DNA of 9,098 nt from CG2-30-40-21 sp043806395 (lineage in GTDB: Bacteria > UBA9089 > CG2-30-40-21), in the NCBI GenBank assembly GCA_043806395.1, contig JAZDHC010000118.1, positions 1 through 9,098 on the forward strand, in the 5' to 3' direction. The notes below the pieces were generated by a model. The model was not told the DNA's origin. It was given only the letters and a program-made list of their open reading frames with translations, and ran no database searches. Position numbers and translations under genes: made by a program. This document shows positions 5,368 through 9,098 of the stretch, piece by piece (positions within the stretch are counted from its first letter, which is position 1; each line of letters opens with the position of its first letter).

Positions 5368-6481
5368 TGATCCCCTGAATGTGGATACCTTTGATCTTCA
5401 GTTATTTGCCCGTGCTGAGGATGAGGGTAGAACCGAAGAGCCAACCCCAAGAAAACGGCAGAAAGCAAGGGAAAGGGGAGAGGTAGTCAAGAGCATGGAG
5501 CTTACGGCTGCATCCATTACCCTGATAACCTGTATAGCTATGTCCATGCTCGGGTATTATATGTTCAGTAAGATGATTAATTGTTTTGTGTATTGCTTTT
5601 CTCATTTACACGAGATTGAATTTTCGCCAGATAATATCATGAGCCTTTTTCCGGTACTTATTTTAGCGTTTTTTAAGATTACCCTGCCCATTATGCTGAT
5701 TGCTATGCTGATTGCTATTATTGTTGAGGCATTACAGGTTGGGTTATATTTTGCACCAAAGGCATTAAGATTTGATTTTGCACGAATGAAATTTAACATT
5801 TCCCGAATATGGCAGAAGCTTGTTCCATCCAAGATTGCCCTGATAGAATATGGCAAAACATTCTTTAAGATTGCAGTGATTGCCATTATATCGTATTCTA
5901 TCATTAATAAGGAGTATTTTCGACTTCTTAATCTTTTGGATGTAGGATTAATGGACGGGCTTACATTTATTACCAGCCTGACGGTTAAGATAATTATTTA
6001 TGTGGCGATATTCCTATTAATAATGAGCCTTTTAGATTATCTTCATCAAAGGCATGAGTATAAACAGAAATTGATGATGTCCCATCATGAATTAAAGGAT
6101 GAATGGAAACAGTTAGAGGGTGATCCATCAATTAAAAGAAAGATACGGATGAGGCAAAGGGAAACAGCTGCAAGAAGGATGATGGTTGAAATTGCCAAAG
6201 CCAATGTGGTTATCACCAACCCAACCCATCTGGCTATAGCCATAAAGTATGATTCTGATTATATGGTTGCACCAACTGTGGTGGCTAAGGGTAAAGACTT
6301 GATGGCAAAACGCATCATTGATATAGCTAAGGAAAATGATGTGCCAATTATAGAAAATAAGCCATTGGCACAGGCATTGTTTGAAACTGTGGAGGTTGGA
6401 TCAGAGATCACACCTCAACTTTATCAGGCTGTGGCTGAGATATTGGCTTTTGTTTATCGGTTGAAACAAAAGACGGCGTAA
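5300..6481 (+). CDS. flhB: Flagellar type III export substrate-specificity protein FlhB
   Basis: FlhB sits beside the FliPQR gate; its cytoplasmic domain cuts itself and switches export from rod/hook to filament substrates. From ATG 5300 the protein has 393 residues. The conserved part begins near residue 29, DTFDLQLFA, then the basic EEPTPRKRQKARERGEV (46-62), four membrane regions (about 67-90, 112-150, 186-204, 223-245), the linker KDEWKQLEGDPSIK, and the autocleavage site N307-P308-T309-H310. Residues 1-22 or so come from a dispersed repeat and look unrelated to FlhB. An in-frame GTG at 5381 would give a 366-residue protein starting at that conserved part, but I see no ribosome binding site before it, whereas ATG 5300 has a GGGGGG-AAGGTGAG purine run just upstream. 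The start is therefore uncertain. Confidence 0.94.
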   Translation: MERRLKASNFYLFSEPSAFSLQPDPLNVDTFDLQLFARAEDEGRTEEPTPRKRQKARERGEVVKSMELTAASITLITCIAMSMLGYYMFSKMINCFVYCFSHLHEIEFSPDNIMSLFPVLILAFFKITLPIMLIAMLIAIIVEALQVGLYFAPKALRFDFARMKFNISRIWQKLVPSKIALIEYGKTFFKIAVIAIISYSIINKEYFRLLNLLDVGLMDGLTFITSLTVKIIIYVAIFLLIMSLLDYLHQRHEYKQKLMMSHHELKDEWKQLEGDPSIKRKIRMRQRETAARRMMVEIAKANVVITNPTHLAIAIKYDSDYMVAPTVVAKGKDLMAKRIIDIAKENDVPIIENKPLAQALFETVEVGSEITPQLYQAVAEILAFVYRLKQKTA

Positions 6482-6543
6482 GGTAATAGGTAGTAGGGTA
6501 GTAAGGTAATCGGTGGTAGGGTATAGGGTGATTACCAATTATC
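6481..6543. repeat. GGTAATCGGT repeat, left half of an interrupted copy
   Basis: Reiterated AGGTAATAGGTAGTAGGGTA-like units resemble the repeat before fliQ and share GGTAATCGGT (6505-6514; 4128-4137). The continuation appears to be TGCCGATTGGTGAATATC at 6771-6788, beyond the inserted 219-bp element. Joined together, ACCAAT (6534-6539) faces ATTGGT (about 6776-6781), giving back a hairpin. Confidence 0.5.
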
Positions 6544-6547
6544 TTAT

Positions 6548-6766
6548 GGGCATCTCTAAAAACTCAATGTAGCGGAAGGCTTCAGCCTTCCAATAGATGG
6601 AAGGCTGAAGCCTTCCGCTACAGGGCACCTCTAAAAACTCAATCAAGTCGATGATGGCAAAGCGTAAAGAAGCGAAAAAGCGCAGTTTACATGTGGTAAA
6701 TGAGCATTTTGAGCAACGAAGCAACGCAGCCAGCACACGGCTTTCAGTGGGTTTTTAGAGGTGCCC
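6548..6766. mobile_element. MITE-like element between flhB and flhA
   Basis: The left end GGGCATCTCTAAAAACTC (6548-6565) and the right end, which reads GGGCACCTCTAAAAAC on the reverse strand (6751-6766), form terminal inverted repeats. TTAT occurs directly outside both ends (6544-6547 and 6767-6770), a possible 4-bp target duplication. A second copy of the left end lies inside, at 6623-6643, so the element holds a 144-bp inner unit (6623-6766) and a hairpin segment. There is no transposase reading frame; the interior is gene-free. It occupies most of the 321-base flhB-flhA spacer and is most likely mobilised in trans or a fossil. I cannot assign it to an IS family. Confidence 0.6.
6568..6622. 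repeat. Perfect 24-bp inverted repeat (hairpin) inside the element
   Basis: The arm 6568-6591 (beginning TGTAGCGGAAGGC) is exactly complementary to 6599-6622 around a seven-base loop, AATAGAT. Each arm contains GGAAGGCT next to AGCCTTCC, so it can also fold by itself. It is flanked by 21-base direct repeats with one mismatch (6548-6568, 6623-6643). No T tract follows, yet such a stem in the flagellar mRNA could affect stability or read-through into flhA. Confidence 0.85.
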
Positions 6767-6802
6767 TTATTGCCGATTGGTGAATATCTGAGGTATTAAC
6801 TT

Positions 6803-8881
6803 ATGGCGACTAAACCAAAAACAACATTTGTAATCCCTCAAATGAACTGGATGCAAAGGGCAGATTTAGGGATGTCTGTTTTCTTTTTGTGTGTGATTAT
6901 CATGCTGGTCATGCCCATGCATCCTGTAATTATGGATATGGCCATAGCCCTTAATCTGACCATAGCTGTAATGGTTATTTTGACTGTCACCTATGTTGTC
7001 AAGGCAACAGAATTTTCAGTATTTCCATCACTTTTATTGGTCTCAACCCTCTTTCGTCTGGCTATTGAGGTGGCTACCTGTAAACTCATCCTCGGTGGAC
7101 ACGGGGAAGAGATAGGGATTGTTAAGACATTTGGAACCTTTGTTGTTGGTGGCAACATTGTTGTGGGGATCATTGTCTTTATTATCTTAACTATTATCCA
7201 GCTCTTAGTTATTGTTCGCGGAACTATCCGGGTATCAGAGGTAGCTGCAAGGTTTACCTTAGACGCCATGCCCGGCAGACAGATGGCTATTGATGCTGAT
7301 TTGAATGCCGGATATATTACCGAAAAGGAGGCATCTGAAAAAAGGGTTGAGATAAGAAAAGAGGCGGATTTTTATGGCTCTATGGACGGTGCGACTAAGT
7401 TTGTTCAGGGAGATGTTATTGCTGGCATTGTTATTACGGTGATAAATATTGTGGCAGGGATTGGGATTGGTGTAGGAATGCGAGGCGAACCAATTGGAAC
7501 TGCCTTTGCAACATATACTGTATTTACTGTTGGGGCAGCATTAGCCGCTCAAATTCCGGCATTTCTTATCTCGGTTTCAACCGGTTTACTTGTTTCAAGA
7601 ACAGCATCAGATCATAACTTAGGTGTAGACATGGTACACCAGATGACTGCATCGCCAAGGATATTATGGATGGCAACAGGTCTGCTTGCCTTCTTTTTGC
7701 TTACACCCATACCAAAGGTTCCATTGCTTGTCATGATATGCGGTATGGGGTCTTTAGCCTTTGTTATGACCGGTGCCCTTAAAACGAGTCAGCAAAAGGC
7801 AGGTGAAGAAAAGAAACATGATGAAAGGGAGAGATTGAAAAAACCTGAGAGCGTTGCAGAATTACTACAAATGGATCAAATGGAGTTAGAGGTTGGATAT
7901 GGCTTAATTCCATTGATTGACCCTGAACAGGGCGGGGATTTGCTTGATCGAGTGACTATTGTCCGTCGGCAATTAGCACTTGAGCTTGGAATTATTGTCC
8001 CACCCATAAGGATCAGGGATAATATTCAGTTAAGACCAAGCAACTATGTCGTAAAGATACGGGGGCTTGAGGTAGGAAAGGGTGAGTTGAGATTGGATAA
8101 ATTTCTGGTTATGGGGGCAGTAGACAATCTGCTCGAATCAATAAAAGGTGAGGAAACAAAGGAACCTATATTTGGTGTTACAGCCTATTGGATAGGCACA
8201 GATGAACGAGAAAAAGCAGAGGCAGCAGGGTATACAGTGGCTGATTCACTTTCCATAATATCTACACACATAACTGAACTGATAAAGAAAAATGCCTGTG
8301 ATTTGCTTGGCCGTCAAGAGGTGCAAACCCTTGTGGATACCCTGAAACAAAATTATCCGGCTGTAGTTAATGAATTAATACCAGCAATGCTTTCTATTGG
8401 TGAATTGCAAAAGGTCATGCACTGCCTGCTCATAGAAGGCGTCCCTATCAGGGATTTATTAACCATATTTGAAACCCTGGCTGATTGGGCACCAAGAACA
8501 AAGGATACTATCTTTTTGACTGAAAAGGTTCGGCATTCCCTTGCCAGACATATCAGCCGACAGTATCAATCAGAGGACGGATTTATTTTTGTCATTACCA
8601 TTGATCCCCAACTTGAAGAAAAGATAGCCAGTAGCATCAAAACTGGGGCTGAAGGGGAACAGCTTGTTCTTGATCCTGATCTATTACAAAAGATATTAGC
8701 CTCGTTGCAGGAAATAGTTAAGTCTACACCAAAACAACGCTCTGTTATTTTGTGTTCAGCCAGAATACGAAGGCATATGAAGATGTTGATATTGCGGGTA
8801 TTGCCTGCTATGGGCGTGATTTCATATAATGAGATTGGACCTGATGCTCAGGTGAGATCTGTGGGGACGGTTTCTGTGTAA
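6803..8881 (+). CDS. flhA: Flagellar type III export apparatus protein FlhA
   Basis: FlhA forms the nonameric ring under the export gate, couples proton flow to export and docks chaperone-substrate complexes with its cytoplasmic domain. The 692-residue length is typical. The N-terminal half is membrane-embedded (about eight helices, to about 320). It includes the FHIPEP loop EVAARFTLDAMPGRQMAIDA (146-165) followed by DLNAG. A charged linker with KKPESVAELLQMDQMELEVG follows, then the C-terminal domain with GGDLLDRVTIVRRQLALELG, STHITELIKK, LLGRQEVQTLVD and TIFETLADWA. The start is ATG after TGAGGT (6789-6794). Some usually conserved positions differ (IEVATCK, residues 88-94; VRGTIRVSEV, 138-147). 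The upstream spacer holds a MITE-like element. No flhF or fliA-type gene follows before the window ends. Confidence 0.97.
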   Translation: MATKPKTTFVIPQMNWMQRADLGMSVFFLCVIIMLVMPMHPVIMDMAIALNLTIAVMVILTVTYVVKATEFSVFPSLLLVSTLFRLAIEVATCKLILGGHGEEIGIVKTFGTFVVGGNIVVGIIVFIILTIIQLLVIVRGTIRVSEVAARFTLDAMPGRQMAIDADLNAGYITEKEASEKRVEIRKEADFYGSMDGATKFVQGDVIAGIVITVINIVAGIGIGVGMRGEPIGTAFATYTVFTVGAALAAQIPAFLISVSTGLLVSRTASDHNLGVDMVHQMTASPRILWMATGLLAFFLLTPIPKVPLLVMICGMGSLAFVMTGALKTSQQKAGEEKKHDERERLKKPESVAELLQMDQMELEVGYGLIPLIDPEQGGDLLDRVTIVRRQLALELGIIVPPIRIRDNIQLRPSNYVVKIRGLEVGKGELRLDKFLVMGAVDNLLESIKGEETKEPIFGVTAYWIGTDEREKAEAAGYTVADSLSIISTHITELIKKNACDLLGRQEVQTLVDTLKQNYPAVVNELIPAMLSIGELQKVMHCLLIEGVPIRDLLTIFETLADWAPRTKDTIFLTEKVRHSLARHISRQYQSEDGFIFVITIDPQLEEKIASSIKTGAEGEQLVLDPDLLQKILASLQEIVKSTPKQRSVILCSARIRRHMKMLILRVLPAMGVISYNEIGPDAQVRSVGTVSV

Positions 8882-8882
8882 T

Positions 8883-8916
8883 AAGGTGTTTAGGCTATAG
8901 ACTGTTAGGCTGTAGG
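8883..8916. repeat. AGGTGTTTAGGCT...GTTAGGCTGTAGG repeat, third copy
   Basis: Starting just after the flhA stop, AAGGTGTTTAGGCT (8883-8896) and GTTAGGCTGTAGG (8904-8916) match 5268-5281 and 1567-1579. GGCTATAGAC also matches the reverse complement of the right part of the 1537-1716 element (near 1694-1703). A small hairpin, GATGCA/TGCATC (8924-8939), follows. From 8940 to 9018 I see nothing assignable. Confidence 0.6.
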
Positions 8917-9018
8917 CTCAGAAGATGCAGATTTGCATCAGTTATACTCAGCAAGGTCATAAATTGTGAATTTTCGGTGAGGATTAATCAAGGAGAGCAA
9001 GTCCGCGTAAGATGGACC

Positions 9019-9078
9019 GTAGGGGTAGACCTGTGTGTCTACCCGAATAACTGGGCGAACACATAGGTTCGCCCCTAC
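9019..9078. repeat. Y-shaped GTAGGGG...CCCCTAC repeat with two inner hairpins
   Basis: GGGTAGAC (9023-9030) pairs with GTCTACCC (9037-9044), and GGGCGAAC (9053-9060) with GTTCGCCC (9067-9074). The outer ends GTAGGGG (9019-9025) and CCCCTAC (9072-9078) are also complementary. The right flank, reverse complemented, reads GATTCGTAGGGGC and matches the left flank of the hairpin at 1027-1051. It is an extended member of the same repeat family, with no coding capacity. Confidence 0.7.
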
Positions 9079-9098
9079 GAATCTGAACAACGCAGCTA

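Noticed and set aside
8940..9098. Beginning of flhF or another flagellar gene after flhA
   Set aside because: No open frame with a recognisable start or motif; the stretch is repeat-like.

Overview
This is an AT-rich chromosomal segment (roughly 40% G+C by eye) from a flagellated, probably uncultivated bacterium. I cannot name the phylum. The bacterial character is clear: an S6-SSB-S18 ribosomal cluster, a complete export-gate set (FliP, FliQ, FliR, FlhB, FlhA), and an SSB with a conserved acidic tail ending in PF. The dense, heterogeneous intergenic repeats and the stray 23S-IVP-like four-helix gene suggest a repeat-rich environmental lineage; that is inference.

Left part, minus strand (190-2565): larB (nickel-pincer cofactor synthesis), then a good sigma-70-type promoter (1730-1758) that should drive rpsF, ssb and rpsR in the classical order. 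rpsF starts with TTG and ssb with GTG, each behind a strong ribosome binding site. A 180-bp element with inverted ends and a 12-bp flanking direct repeat lies between the promoter and rpsF. One complete 32-bp CRISPR-type repeat, without an array, lies between ssb and rpsR.

Right part, plus strand (2753-8881): an extended -10 promoter precedes fliP, followed by a four-helix-bundle gene, fliQ, fliR, flhB and flhA. These five flagellar proteins form the membrane export gate of the flagellar type III secretion system. fliO is not upstream of fliP, and the window ends before any flhF-type gene. The operon is interrupted by foreign-looking DNA: a decayed CRISPR-type repeat and the four-helix gene between fliP and fliQ; a GGCTGAAGG repeat that supplies the end of fliR and the beginning of flhB; and a nested 219-bp non-autonomous element between flhB and flhA.

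The most striking points are (1) fliR and flhB lie in one reading frame, separated only by an amber codon carried by a dispersed repeat; (2) two solitary CRISPR-type repeats in opposite orientation, the second differing only by four C-to-T changes that keep the RNA hairpin; (3) a MITE-like insertion in the leader of the S6 operon; and (4) a hairpin nested in a second MITE-like element. I see no cas genes, no array, no tRNA or rRNA, and no transposase gene.
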